Program-made: the position numbers and the translations under genes
Notes under the pieces: model-generated
Told to the model about the DNA's origin: nothing
The model's database searches: none
What the model saw: only the letters and a program-made list of their open reading frames with translations
Shown here: positions 1 through 8,006 of the stretch, in pieces
How positions within the stretch are numbered: position 1 is the first letter of the stretch
Layout of the letters: each line of letters begins with the position of its first letter
Source: CAVOGJ01 sp963700865
GTDB lineage: Bacteria; Planctomycetota; Planctomycetia; Pirellulales; Pirellulaceae
Reading direction: 5' to 3'
Assembly (NCBI GenBank): GCA_963700865.1
Contig: CAVOZC010000017.1
Span: 236,755 to 300,754, forward strand
Length of the DNA stretch: 64,000 bases

Positions 1-471
1 CGGGAATTGGTCTCCGCGGTGGCACAACCCGCAACGGGACCGCTGGGGCCACTCATCGATACCGTGGGCTCGGACCACTCGCCCTGCCTGCCAGAAATGA
101 AGCGGCTCGACGACAGAAACCTGCGGATGGCCTGGGGCGGCATCGCCGGTTTGCAGCTGACCTTGCCGGCACTCTGGACCGCCGCCCGCGAGCACGGCAT
201 CTCGCTCGCGCGGATGGCCGGCCTGCTTTCGACTCAGCCGGCACGGCTGGTCGGGCTGCAAGATCGCAAGGGGCGCATTGCTCCGGGATTGGAGGCCGAC
301 CTGTGTCTCTGGGACCCCGACGAGACCTGGACGGTGCTCGGCAGCGAACTGTACCATCGGCACGGCATTACGCCCTACGCGGGAAAAACGTTGTGGGGTC
401 GCGTGAAGCGGACCTACCTGCGAGGCCGACTCGCTACGCCGCATGATCCGCCTCGCGGCACCACGCTTTGA
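1..471 (+). CDS. allB: Allantoinase, C-terminal part (gene cut by window edge)
   Basis: The reading frame is open from the first base, so the 5' part of the gene lies outside the window. The visible 156 residues are the C-terminal third of a cyclic amidohydrolase. The segment GSDHSPCLPEMK carries the metal-site Asp typical of allantoinases, and the end contains the late beta-strand segment ITPYAGKTLWGRV seen in AllB. Allantoinase opens the hydantoin ring of allantoin to give allantoate. The two genes immediately downstream convert 5-hydroxyisourate and OHCU to allantoin, which favours allantoinase over the related dihydroorotase or dihydropyrimidinase. The stop overlaps the next reading frame region, consistent with one operon. 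Confidence 0.78.
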   Translation, partial: RELVSAVAQPATGPLGPLIDTVGSDHSPCLPEMKRLDDRNLRMAWGGIAGLQLTLPALWTAAREHGISLARMAGLLSTQPARLVGLQDRKGRIAPGLEADLCLWDPDETWTVLGSELYHRHGITPYAGKTLWGRVKRTYLRGRLATPHDPPRGTTL

Positions 472-503
472 ACGATCCATCCCGGCACGGACCCACCCGA
501 CGC

Positions 504-1013
504 ATGACCACCTTGGCGGAAACCCTGAATCGACTCGACGGCACCGCGCTAAGGGCGGCGCTGCGACAATGCTGCGCTGCCGAGGCCTGGGTGGAGCAAA
601 TGCAGGACCACGCTCCATTCGCAAACGATGAGCAAGTCGAAACGCTCGCCGGGCACCTTTGGTGGGGGCTGGATCCGAAGGACTGGCGAGCCGCCTTCGC
701 GGCGCATCCTCGCATCGGCGATCTGGAATCACTTCGGGCCAAATTCGCCCATACCGCGTCGTGGGCCAGCCAGGAGCAGGCCGGCGCCACCGCTGCGGAC
801 GAGTTGACACTGCAGCGACTCGCCCACGGCAATGACGCCTATTTTGAAAAGTTCGGATTCATCTTTATCATCTCCGCTTCTGGCAAGACGGCGGCTGAAA
901 TGCTGATGGCGCTGGAACGGCGATTGCGGAACGATCCGGAAACGGAGTTACAGGTAGCGGCGGAGGAACAGGCACAGATCATGCAATTAAGACTACGGAA
1001 GCTCGTCCCATGA
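504..1013 (+). CDS. uraD: OHCU decarboxylase (2-oxo-4-hydroxy-4-carboxy-5-ureidoimidazoline decarboxylase)
   Basis: This 169-residue protein matches the OHCU decarboxylase family, which forms S-allantoin from OHCU in urate degradation. The diagnostic HPRIGD motif is present near residues 65-70, with the catalytic His. A later FGFIFIISASGKTAAEML segment is the conserved helix near the active site. I chose the ATG at 504. A TTG at 468 in the same frame would add twelve residues of Arg/Pro-rich sequence without family similarity. Its stop codon overlaps the start of the HIU hydrolase gene by four bases (ATGA), so the two are translationally coupled. Confidence 0.9.
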   Translation: MTTLAETLNRLDGTALRAALRQCCAAEAWVEQMQDHAPFANDEQVETLAGHLWWGLDPKDWRAAFAAHPRIGDLESLRAKFAHTASWASQEQAGATAADELTLQRLAHGNDAYFEKFGFIFIISASGKTAAEMLMALERRLRNDPETELQVAAEEQAQIMQLRLRKLVP

Positions 1014-1366
1014 CCGATAAAACGAATAAAAATCCGATTACGACGCACGTGCTGGACGTGTCTCGTGGGCGACCTGCGGGCGGCATCGCCGTGCAACTGG
1101 ATCGCCGAGCCGCCGACGGCGTGTGGCAGATGATTGGTTCCGGCGCGACCCATAAGGATGGCCGCCTGCACGACCTGACCGACGAACCGCTTCAAGCGAC
1201 CGCATATCGCCTGCGGTTCGATACCGAGGACTATTTCGCATCGCAAGGAACGGACGGTTTCTACCCGGCGGTCACGATCGAGTTTCAAGTGGCCGCGACC
1301 GACGAGCATTACCATGTGCCCTTGCTCATCAGCCCGTTCGGCTATTCGACCTATCGCGGCAGCTGA
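1010..1366 (+). CDS. uraH: 5-hydroxyisourate hydrolase (transthyretin-like)
   Basis: A 118-residue transthyretin-related protein that hydrolyses 5-hydroxyisourate to OHCU, the step before OHCU decarboxylase. It starts with the family motif ITTHVLDVSRGRPA, whose His belongs to the active site, and ends with the hallmark tetrapeptide YRGS. Length is typical of bacterial HIU hydrolases (about 110-120 residues) and no signal peptide is seen, so it is probably cytoplasmic. The ATG overlaps the stop of the decarboxylase gene. No urate oxidase is visible; it may lie upstream of the window. Confidence 0.93.
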   Translation: MTDKTNKNPITTHVLDVSRGRPAGGIAVQLDRRAADGVWQMIGSGATHKDGRLHDLTDEPLQATAYRLRFDTEDYFASQGTDGFYPAVTIEFQVAATDEHYHVPLLISPFGYSTYRGS

Positions 1367-1442
1367 TGTCCCCAGCCGAACTCGACGCCGCGTTGCACCA
1401 AGGCCTGTCGCCATGCCACTCGAATTCGAGCCGTGATGACCG

Positions 1443-2033
1443 ATGACCGATGACCAAGCCCGCTGGCTGCTGCTGTTGGGGATCCTCGTGATCTTGCCGG
1501 TGGGCCTGTATTTTCGGTTCCGATCGGACACGGGCGAAAAGTTGGATCGGTGGCAGGAGGGACTGTGGATCCTGGTCGGGCTCGGCGTTTTGGCATTGGT
1601 CTACCTCGTGGGATTGATCGTCTTCTTGATCGAGCCGGCCTGGATGGGCTGGTCGGCCCTTCCTCTGCCATCCGTTCTTCGGTGGCTGGGCGTGGGGATA
1701 GGAATTTGCGCGGGCAGCCTGCTGCGATGGTCCTTTCGCAGCCTCGGCCCGAATTTGACCGATACGGTGGTCACGCGGAACGAAGCGTATCTGGTGACGG
1801 AGGGACCTTACCGTTGGGTGCGCCATCCATTCTATGTGGCCTTTGCGCTGGCCTTGATCGCCATCACGCTGATCACGGGTAATGCCATGCTCGCGGTGAC
1901 GGGCCTGGCGATCTTTCGGGTCCTGGTCGCACGGACCTCGATCGAGGAGCGCAAGCTGATCGAGCGTTTTGGAAGGGAGTATGAGGATTACATGCGGCGG
2001 ACCGGGCGCTTCGTGCCGCGATGGCGCCGTTGA
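1443..2033 (+). CDS. Isoprenylcysteine carboxyl methyltransferase-like membrane protein
   Basis: A 196-residue integral membrane protein with several hydrophobic segments (about residues 7-25, 40-65, 78-95 and 130-160). The C-terminal signature VTEGPYRWVRHPFYV followed by a second amphipathic stretch and RFGREYEDYMRRTGRFVP is that of the ICMT/phospholipid methyltransferase family. These enzymes methylate small lipophilic or cysteine carboxyl substrates with S-adenosylmethionine. Bacterial members have poorly known substrates, so I assign only the family. The gene begins after a short repeated tract (GATGACC three times), which leaves the exact ATG uncertain; 1443 gives the longest Met-initiated product. 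Confidence 0.75.
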   Translation: MTDDQARWLLLLGILVILPVGLYFRFRSDTGEKLDRWQEGLWILVGLGVLALVYLVGLIVFLIEPAWMGWSALPLPSVLRWLGVGIGICAGSLLRWSFRSLGPNLTDTVVTRNEAYLVTEGPYRWVRHPFYVAFALALIAITLITGNAMLAVTGLAIFRVLVARTSIEERKLIERFGREYEDYMRRTGRFVPRWRR

Positions 2034-2164
2034 CGCACGGGGGACGGGAGTGCCGATGGGGAAATACCGCTTGGCAAGCAGCGCCGCCGTCCTTTGTGGC
2101 GAGGCCCCTTTCCGGCAGCGATCCTAAGTGCCAGACGACTTCCCATGCCAATAGGTGCCTGCGG

Positions 2165-2596
2165 TCATCCGCCAGGCCGAGCCCGTTGCAAATGGAGTTT
2201 TCCGGGAAGCGCGGCACCAAAGGCCCCACACACGCAAGTCAACAGGCAGAGCGGACCCAAGATCACACCGGACACCAAGCCGGTGGTTCCGCCGGCGACG
2301 GTCATCATAAAAAGCGACTTGCCGCCGCGCAACCTCATCAGTCGGGACAGTAGTCCAAAAACGGGAACGATGGCGGCGCCGAAGAGGCCTGCCAAATAGA
2401 ATCCGATGGAAAAGCCCGCACCGGCCGCGGCCACAGCCCCTCCTTGAAGCAGCATAAACATAGCGCCAAAGAAGCCTCCCGTCAGTGAAGTACACAGCCA
2501 GGCGAGCACCCATACATGCCACGGCAAGCGCGCCTCCGACGTTGCCTCTGTCGGACTTGCTGGATTTGCAGCTACGCTCCATTCCGGTTCCATCAT
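2165..2596 (-). CDS. Hypothetical membrane protein (Gly/Ala-rich, about three TM segments)
   Basis: A 143-residue protein with a hydrophilic N-terminus of about 25 residues and then alternating hydrophobic stretches: WHVWVLAWLCTSLTGGFFGA, a Gly/Ala-rich segment, and MMTVAGGTTGLVSGVILG. I do not recognise a family. The start at 2596 is preceded by GGGAG six bases upstream, which decides it over a further upstream Met. It stands alone between convergent and same-strand neighbours, so context says little. Codon usage and composition resemble adjacent genes. Confidence 0.5.
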   Translation of the reverse strand: MMEPEWSVAANPASPTEATSEARLPWHVWVLAWLCTSLTGGFFGAMFMLLQGGAVAAAGAGFSIGFYLAGLFGAAIVPVFGLLSRLMRLRGGKSLFMMTVAGGTTGLVSGVILGPLCLLTCVCGAFGAALPGKLHLQRARPGG

Positions 2597-2902
2597 GACG
2601 GGCTCCCTGGGTCCGCGTTGCCGATCACACCTTGATGCAATGTACCTTGCGGCCACCCGCCACCATCGGGATTCCCGTGCCTGGGCGGTCGAGGCCTTGC
2701 GGCAGAATCGTTGCCAGCGTCACAGCCGTACCCTGCCACGCGCGCGAAAAGTTCAGGTGCCTCTTCGCTTGCTTGATGCTCCCGAAAAAGATCGCCGGAG
2801 GATCGAAATCCGTAAACGCCCATCCATCCCGGCTCGACCAGCCGCACCCACCCCACGCAGCCGTGGACGGCTACGCGACAACAACGCAACGGTCTTGCCG
2901 CG
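2597..2902. other. Intergenic stretch without a supported gene
   Basis: About 300 bases between two minus-strand genes. Short open frames occur on both strands but have Arg/Pro-rich, compositionally odd translations and no ribosome binding site. I see no convincing terminator hairpin. Confidence 0.5.
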
Positions 2903-4795
2903 TCAGACCAGCCACTCGGGCTTGAAGAGCATGGCCGCACCCAGCAAGAAGATCACGCTGCCGCTGAGCAGCTTTAACCAACGGCCTTCACGTTCTTGCA
3001 GCTTGCGATGGGACATCGTCACGACCACGACGGTCAAGAGCAGCGTGTCATCGAACATGTAGGCCCCGATGTAGAGCGCGAGATACGAGTATTCGACCCA
3101 CGTGGGCAGATGCTGGAGCGTCAGGATCTCGGTGTAGAGCGCCGGCAGCCCGGCGGTGCAAAGCAGTTCGACGATGTTGACCACGACGGCCAGCGCGGCC
3201 GCTCCGGCGATCGCCACCGTTAGATGCTTGGCGGCCACGATCTCCCGTACGCGACGATAGATGCCAGGTTTGGCCGATTCAGGAATCGAGAGCGTCACGC
3301 CTCGGTGAAAGATCAGAAAATCCTTGATGTTGATCACGCCCACGAACAAGGCGGTCAACCCCAACCCGATTTGCACCGGACGCAGCAGGCCGATCAGCTG
3401 AAAGACATTGAACCAGGCGGCAATGAAGGCGAAATAGGCCAGCCCACTGACCACCACAAACGTCCCGGCAATCGCAATGATCTTCTTTCGCTCGCGAATG
3501 TTCACCAGGATCGAGAGAAGAAATACCAGCACCCACATCGCGCACGGATTGAAGCCATCCACCAAGCCAATCAGTACGGTAAAGGCGGGCAAGCCGAGCT
3601 CCTGCACACTCAACCGACCGAACAGCGGCACTTCCACGCTAGTCTCGACATCCGACGCGTCCGAATCCATGGGGGCCATTTCATCCGGCAGCGGGACCTC
3701 ATCCGGGGGTGGAACCTCGTCAGGTAGAGGAACCTCATCCGGCAGAGGAACCTCATCAGGCAGAGGAACCTCATCAGGCAGAGGAACCTCATCAGGCAGA
3801 GGAACCTCATCCGGTAGAGGAATCTCGTCAGGTAGAGGAATCTCGTCAGGCAGAGGAACCTCGTCAGGACTGCCTGCCTGGGTCGCCACCTCGGGCGGCG
3901 GATTCAGGGCGACGGGACCCGGCAAGGAGTCGAGCGCAAGGCGGGATGCCCAACGCGATAACGGAAGTTCCGTCATGATCATCATAAAGACGGGTAGGCG
4001 AACACGATGGGGCGTCTTTTGGTCGATCAAGGCATCCGCCATGACGTCAACATCTCGTTCCTTCGCGGTACCTGCATGACGACTGGGGACAAGCTGGCTC
4101 GTCCCGTTGACGCTCGTGGCCGAAATCTGAAAGAGGGCCTCTATGCTGCGACCGGTGATCTCCGACCCCTGAAAACCGACGACAAGACGCCCGGCCACTT
4201 CGATGCAGGGGAATGACGCGACGCGGATGCGATGCTTCTCTGCCAGTCTTGCCACCTCAGCTCGCGCGGCCGAGTCCGCCAGCACGTCGTGGTATTCGAC
4301 GGTCAGCGCGGGCCAACGTTGGCAAAGTCCATCGAGAAACTGTTTGGCCTCCTCACAATGGCGACAACCGGAGCGGACAAATGCTCGAATGCGAAGTAGC
4401 TCCTCGATACGTCGCCCCGTCGTTTCCGCATCCGCAAAGCCAACGACCAATTGACTGGCCAGCGAGACCGCGGGGACCCCGGCTTTCTCGTGGCCGAATT
4501 TCCTGCTCAGCTGCCACAGACGCCCCAGCGCCTCACGATCCTCCAGAATGTCGTACGTACGGACTGCGAGTCCCGGGTGCCGCGACTTCAACCCAGCTAC
4601 GAATTGAATCGCCTGCCGACATTGGTCCGAATCGGGACGCACATACAATTCGAGCACGATTGCCCGGGGCTGCTCCGCCTCACCCAGGCGTGGAGACAGG
4701 AATACTCCCGCCACCGCCATCCAGGCCGCCAGGGCCCCACAACCGGACAGCGACCGCCATCGGTCGCTGTCGGCTTGGCTAATCTCGCGTGTCAT
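2903..4795 (-). CDS. Tandem thioredoxin-like domains + PDEVPL repeat linker + DsbD/CcdA-like membrane domain
   Basis: A 630-residue envelope redox protein. Residues 20-35 form a signal or membrane anchor. Two thioredoxin/glutaredoxin-like domains follow: the first (about 43-130) has only one Cys (C59), while the second (about 135-225) has a CRHC motif at C144-C147. Residues about 309-372 are eleven PDEVPL-type hexapeptides, a stiff acidic Pro-rich spacer. The C-terminal half has about six membrane segments with GFNPCAMWVLVFLLS and IVELLCTAGLPALY, the paired Cys motifs of DsbD/CcdA electron-transfer proteins. The inferred role is to carry reducing equivalents across the membrane to the external CXXC domain. 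The start at 4795 is chosen because upstream codons encode Arg-rich non-conserved sequence; its ribosome binding site is weak. Confidence 0.75.
   Translation of the reverse strand: MTREISQADSDRWRSLSGCGALAAWMAVAGVFLSPRLGEAEQPRAIVLELYVRPDSDQCRQAIQFVAGLKSRHPGLAVRTYDILEDREALGRLWQLSRKFGHEKAGVPAVSLASQLVVGFADAETTGRRIEELLRIRAFVRSGCRHCEEAKQFLDGLCQRWPALTVEYHDVLADSAARAEVARLAEKHRIRVASFPCIEVAGRLVVGFQGSEITGRSIEALFQISATSVNGTSQLVPSRHAGTAKERDVDVMADALIDQKTPHRVRLPVFMMIMTELPLSRWASRLALDSLPGPVALNPPPEVATQAGSPDEVPLPDEIPLPDEIPLPDEVPLPDEVPLPDEVPLPDEVPLPDEVPLPDEVPPPDEVPLPDEMAPMDSDASDVETSVEVPLFGRLSVQELGLPAFTVLIGLVDGFNPCAMWVLVFLLSILVNIRERKKIIAIAGTFVVVSGLAYFAFIAAWFNVFQLIGLLRPVQIGLGLTALFVGVINIKDFLIFHRGVTLSIPESAKPGIYRRVREIVAAKHLTVAIAGAAALAVVVNIVELLCTAGLPALYTEILTLQHLPTWVEYSYLALYIGAYMFDDTLLLTVVVVTMSHRKLQEREGRWLKLLSGSVIFLLGAAMLFKPEWLV
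3681..3868. repeat. 18-bp tandem repeat encoding PDEVPL hexapeptides (about 10-11 units)
   Basis: Read on the plus strand, the unit is close to TCATCAGGCAGAGGAACC, repeated in register about ten to eleven times with a few substitutions. The three central units are identical. On the minus strand it codes for eleven PDE(V/I)PL units inside the thioredoxin-DsbD-like gene. Near-identical central copies and diverged edges suggest expansion by slippage or unequal exchange. The unit is a multiple of three, so copy-number change keeps the frame. Confidence 0.95.
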
Positions 4796-5141
4796 GCAAG
4801 CTGAATGGTGCAAACGATGTGCCGCCTTCCGCCGCGATGGCCAGGTGTGCGGCGGCAGGCTGGGGCTCCTGCTGGAACGTTCCTCCGCGGCCAGCGAGCT
4901 CGTGCATGCCTTCACAACAGTACCCAAACCGCACGCAGCGCGCTCTGCGGCGCGCGCTGGTAGGCTGTGACGGCTCGGACGGCGACGACTCATGTAGCGC
5001 CGCCGTCCCGACGTGAAGAACCTCGGCAACTCACGGCCCCACGGATCGAATGTTCGCGAGGAACCTGGCTGCCACCTCGTCGAGAAGCTGTACTGTACTC
5101 CTCGCGGCCGAGGACGGCGACGCGATGTCGGGTGCCCGCCA
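4796..5141. other. Intergenic stretch without a supported gene
   Basis: About 350 bases between the stop of the alcohol dehydrogenase gene and the start of the thioredoxin-DsbD-like gene, both on the minus strand. It should hold the promoter of the latter, but I cannot pick out -35 and -10 boxes with confidence. No coding frame with plausible composition is seen. Confidence 0.5.
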
Positions 5142-6152
5142 TCAGGCGATGGTTAGCACACGGGCCCCGCGGAGACCGCCGCGGCGCAGCTCCATCAGCG
5201 CCGTATTTGCCTCCTCCAACGGATAGACAACCACCTCGGAGCGGAGCGGAATCTCGGCCGCGAGCGGTAAGAACTCCGCGATGTCCGTGTGCGTAATATT
5301 GGCCACGGTCTTGATCTCCTTCTCCATCCACAGGTGCCGCTGGTAATCGAGCGATTGCAGGCACTCACGATCGCCGTCCTCCTTGCGGATGGCATTGATG
5401 ACCAGCCGCCCGCCCGGCCGAAGATTTTCCAGGGCGGCCAGGACCGGCTGCCAGGCGGGTGTGGTATCGATGATCGCGTGCAGCGGCTCAGGTGGCCGAT
5501 CATTCGTCGGTCCCGCCCAGGCCGCGCCCAACTGGCGGGCGAATTCCTGCTGCGCCGTATCACGGGCAAACACAGCGACCTGGGTGCGCGGGAAACAATG
5601 CCGGGCCAGTTGCAACACCAGATTTCCGGACGCGCCGAAACCGGTCAATCCCAACGACTGGCCGTCGACGATTCCGGTCAATCGCAAGGCTCGATAGCCG
5701 ATTGCCCCGGCGCAGAGAAGCGGCGCCGCCTGAACATCCGAAAATGCCGCAGGGATCGGGTACGCGTATCGTTCGGGCACCGTCATGAACTCGGCATAGC
5801 CGCCGTTGACATCGCGGCCGGTCGCGACGAACTGGGGGCTGATGTTCTCGTCGCACTCACCCGACGAGGCATGAATCCAGCCGATGCCCACGCGATCGCC
5901 CGCGTGAAAGCTTCGCACACCCGCGCCCAGAGAAGCCACCGTCCCGACCACCTCATGTCCCAACACGATCGGCAAGCGAGGCGGTGCGGTCCGGCCTTCG
6001 ATCTCGTCAAGCTCCGTGTGACAGACGCCGCAGGCCGATACACGGACCAGCAATTCGCCGGCTCGCGGCTCGGGTATGGGCAAGTCGACCAGTGCCAGCG
6101 GCGTAGCGGTTTCCGCGAGGGACACGATGCGTGGCAAAATCATGGCCTTCAT
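5142..6152 (-). CDS. Zinc-type alcohol dehydrogenase (medium-chain dehydrogenase/reductase)
   Basis: A 336-residue MDR-family NAD(P)-dependent alcohol dehydrogenase. The catalytic-zinc half has VSACGVCHTELDE and GHEVVG near residues 40-70. The cofactor-binding fold has GLTGFGASGNLVLQLA near residue 175. The structural-zinc loop normally carries four Cys, but here WIHASSGECDENISP keeps only one, so this protein probably lacks structural zinc. The start at 6152 follows an AGGGGG sequence. The overall order resembles AdhA/YjgB-type dehydrogenases; substrate is unknown. The gene lies 47 bases downstream of the amidohydrolase gene on the same strand, so co-transcription is possible. Confidence 0.85.
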   Translation of the reverse strand: MKAMILPRIVSLAETATPLALVDLPIPEPRAGELLVRVSACGVCHTELDEIEGRTAPPRLPIVLGHEVVGTVASLGAGVRSFHAGDRVGIGWIHASSGECDENISPQFVATGRDVNGGYAEFMTVPERYAYPIPAAFSDVQAAPLLCAGAIGYRALRLTGIVDGQSLGLTGFGASGNLVLQLARHCFPRTQVAVFARDTAQQEFARQLGAAWAGPTNDRPPEPLHAIIDTTPAWQPVLAALENLRPGGRLVINAIRKEDGDRECLQSLDYQRHLWMEKEIKTVANITHTDIAEFLPLAAEIPLRSEVVVYPLEEANTALMELRRGGLRGARVLTIA

Positions 6153-6199
6153 GGGGCCCCCTGTACTCAGTCGCTGGCATGCGACCGGCGCGGATCGGG

Positions 6200-7945
6200 T
6201 CACGGTTCGTCTGTTGGCGACCGTTGATAGCAAACCTGGCCCCCCACCATGGTCAAGTCGACTTGCGCCGTGGGGATTTGTTCCTCGTCACACGTCATGA
6301 TGTTCTTCGAAAGCACCACGATATCCGCCAGTTTGCCGACCGTAAGCGATCCCTTTTGTGTCTCTTCAAACGCCGCGAAGGCGGCGCTCGTTGTATACGA
6401 CCGCAGTGCCTCTTCGCGAGTCATCGACTGCTCGGGAATAAACGCCAATCCATCCTTCGTCTTTCGCGTCACACTGGCATAGAACGAGGCGATGGGATCC
6501 ATGTGTTCGACCGGCGTATCGGTCCCATTACAGATCACGGCTCCGGAGGCGAGCAGGTCTCGCCAGCGATACGCCCCCGTGGCGGCCCGTCGCATGCCCA
6601 GTCGAGGCGTCACGAATGGCGCGTCGGACGTGCAGTGAACGGCCTGCATGGCAGCGATAACGCCCAGGGGACCAAAGCGGGACGCATCGGCGGGGTCAAG
6701 ATGCTGGGCATGTTCGATCCGCCAGCGATAGCTGTGATCACTGGGAAATTCGCGAAAGATTCGCTCGTAAAGATCCAGCACCTCCCGGTTCGCGCGGTCA
6801 CCAATCGCATGCACACACAGTTGCATCTCATGGTTCACCGCGAGCCGGGCTACGATTTCCAGCTCGTCCAGGGGCGTGGTGTTAAGACCGGTGCTAGAGG
6901 GAAGATCTTCATACGGTTCCAGCAGCCAGGCTCCGTGCGAGCCCAGGGCGCCATCGATGGCCATCTTTATCGCTCGCACCGTCAGGAATTCATCGTCCGC
7001 ATTGATCATGCGATATTGACTCAGCAGCCGCTGCAGCTTGGGCGTTTCGTCGCGGACCATGACCCACAAACGGATCGGCAACTCGCCCGCGGCGGCGGCC
7101 TGCCGGTAGCGGTCGATTTCGTCGAATGAGCTGCCGGCGTCCTGAAAACTCGTGATCCCGTTGATCAAGCATTCCTCCGCTGCCAGCTTTATGGCTTGCT
7201 TCCACATCGTAGGACTGTCCGCAGCCCGATCGCTCAGACGGGTCACGCGTTCCATGGCGGTTTCCCTCAGCACACCGGTCACTCTACCCTGCTCATCGCG
7301 CAGAATCATGCCGCCCTCCGGATCGGCCGTATGTTCATCGATCCCAGCTAACTGCAAGGCCCGCGCATTGGCAATTGCCAGGTGACCGCTGGCGTGCGTC
7401 AAGACCACTGGATGATCAGGAGTGACCGCCGACAATGCGTCGTGCAGCGGATATCCCTCGACATCCGCCGCCAGCGACTCACTCCATTTTTCCTGGTGCC
7501 AACCTCGCCCCGTGATCCACTGGCCGCGCGGCGTCGTGCGGGCCGCCTCGGCAACTCGGACAACGATCGCCCGCCACGACGGGTCGTCGCGCAGTTCCAG
7601 TTGCATGCGTGCGAAACCGGTCGAGGAAAAGTGACCGTGCGATTCGATGAATCCGGGGATGGCCAGTCGGCCCCGCAAGTCGATGACCGCGGTATGGGGA
7701 CCGACCATCGTGCCGATCTCCGCGTCGGAACCGACCGCCACGATCCGGCCGTCCGCCCAGGCGAGGGCCATGGCCTGGGGTTGTGTGGAATCCATCGTCA
7801 CGATCGCGCCGTGGAGGAGCACGCCATCGGCGACGGAATCACCAAGCGTGACTCCGATCGCGACTTGGAGCTGGAGGAACACCATGGCAAGCACGCCTGG
7901 ACGCTCGAAATAAAAACGTCCACGATGCCTCAATGAACCGACCAT
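6200..7945 (-). CDS. YtcJ-like metal-dependent amidohydrolase
   Basis: A 581-residue protein of the amidohydrolase superfamily, subgroup amidohydrolase 3 (YtcJ/NfdA-like). Residues 15-35 form a hydrophobic segment that could be a signal peptide or anchor. The metal motif IPGFIESHGH lies near residue 95, VHAIGDRANREVLDLYERIF near residue 355, then the HAQHLDP and CNGTDTPVEHMDP metal-ligand regions. The C-terminal composite domain ends with GKLADIVVLSKNIM, typical of the small beta-sandwich domain. Members hydrolyse N-acyl or N-formyl compounds; the substrate cannot be predicted. I chose the Met at 7945 because it starts just before the hydrophobic leader. Confidence 0.85.
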   Translation of the reverse strand: MVGSLRHRGRFYFERPGVLAMVFLQLQVAIGVTLGDSVADGVLLHGAIVTMDSTQPQAMALAWADGRIVAVGSDAEIGTMVGPHTAVIDLRGRLAIPGFIESHGHFSSTGFARMQLELRDDPSWRAIVVRVAEAARTTPRGQWITGRGWHQEKWSESLAADVEGYPLHDALSAVTPDHPVVLTHASGHLAIANARALQLAGIDEHTADPEGGMILRDEQGRVTGVLRETAMERVTRLSDRAADSPTMWKQAIKLAAEECLINGITSFQDAGSSFDEIDRYRQAAAAGELPIRLWVMVRDETPKLQRLLSQYRMINADDEFLTVRAIKMAIDGALGSHGAWLLEPYEDLPSSTGLNTTPLDELEIVARLAVNHEMQLCVHAIGDRANREVLDLYERIFREFPSDHSYRWRIEHAQHLDPADASRFGPLGVIAAMQAVHCTSDAPFVTPRLGMRRAATGAYRWRDLLASGAVICNGTDTPVEHMDPIASFYASVTRKTKDGLAFIPEQSMTREEALRSYTTSAAFAAFEETQKGSLTVGKLADIVVLSKNIMTCDEEQIPTAQVDLTMVGGQVCYQRSPTDEP

Positions 7946-8006
7946 AAGCTTTACCCTCGGCGCCGTTGTCTCAGACGATCTCGTACCGCCACCACGAAGA
8001 CGCTTG

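Noticed and set aside
3681..3868. CRISPR-like regular repeats
   Set aside because: The 18-base units are directly adjacent with no spacers and encode an in-frame hexapeptide, so this is a coding tandem repeat.
5289..6227. 312-codon plus-strand frame antisense to the alcohol dehydrogenase
   Set aside because: Composition is that of a shadow frame; the minus-strand gene has clear MDR motifs.
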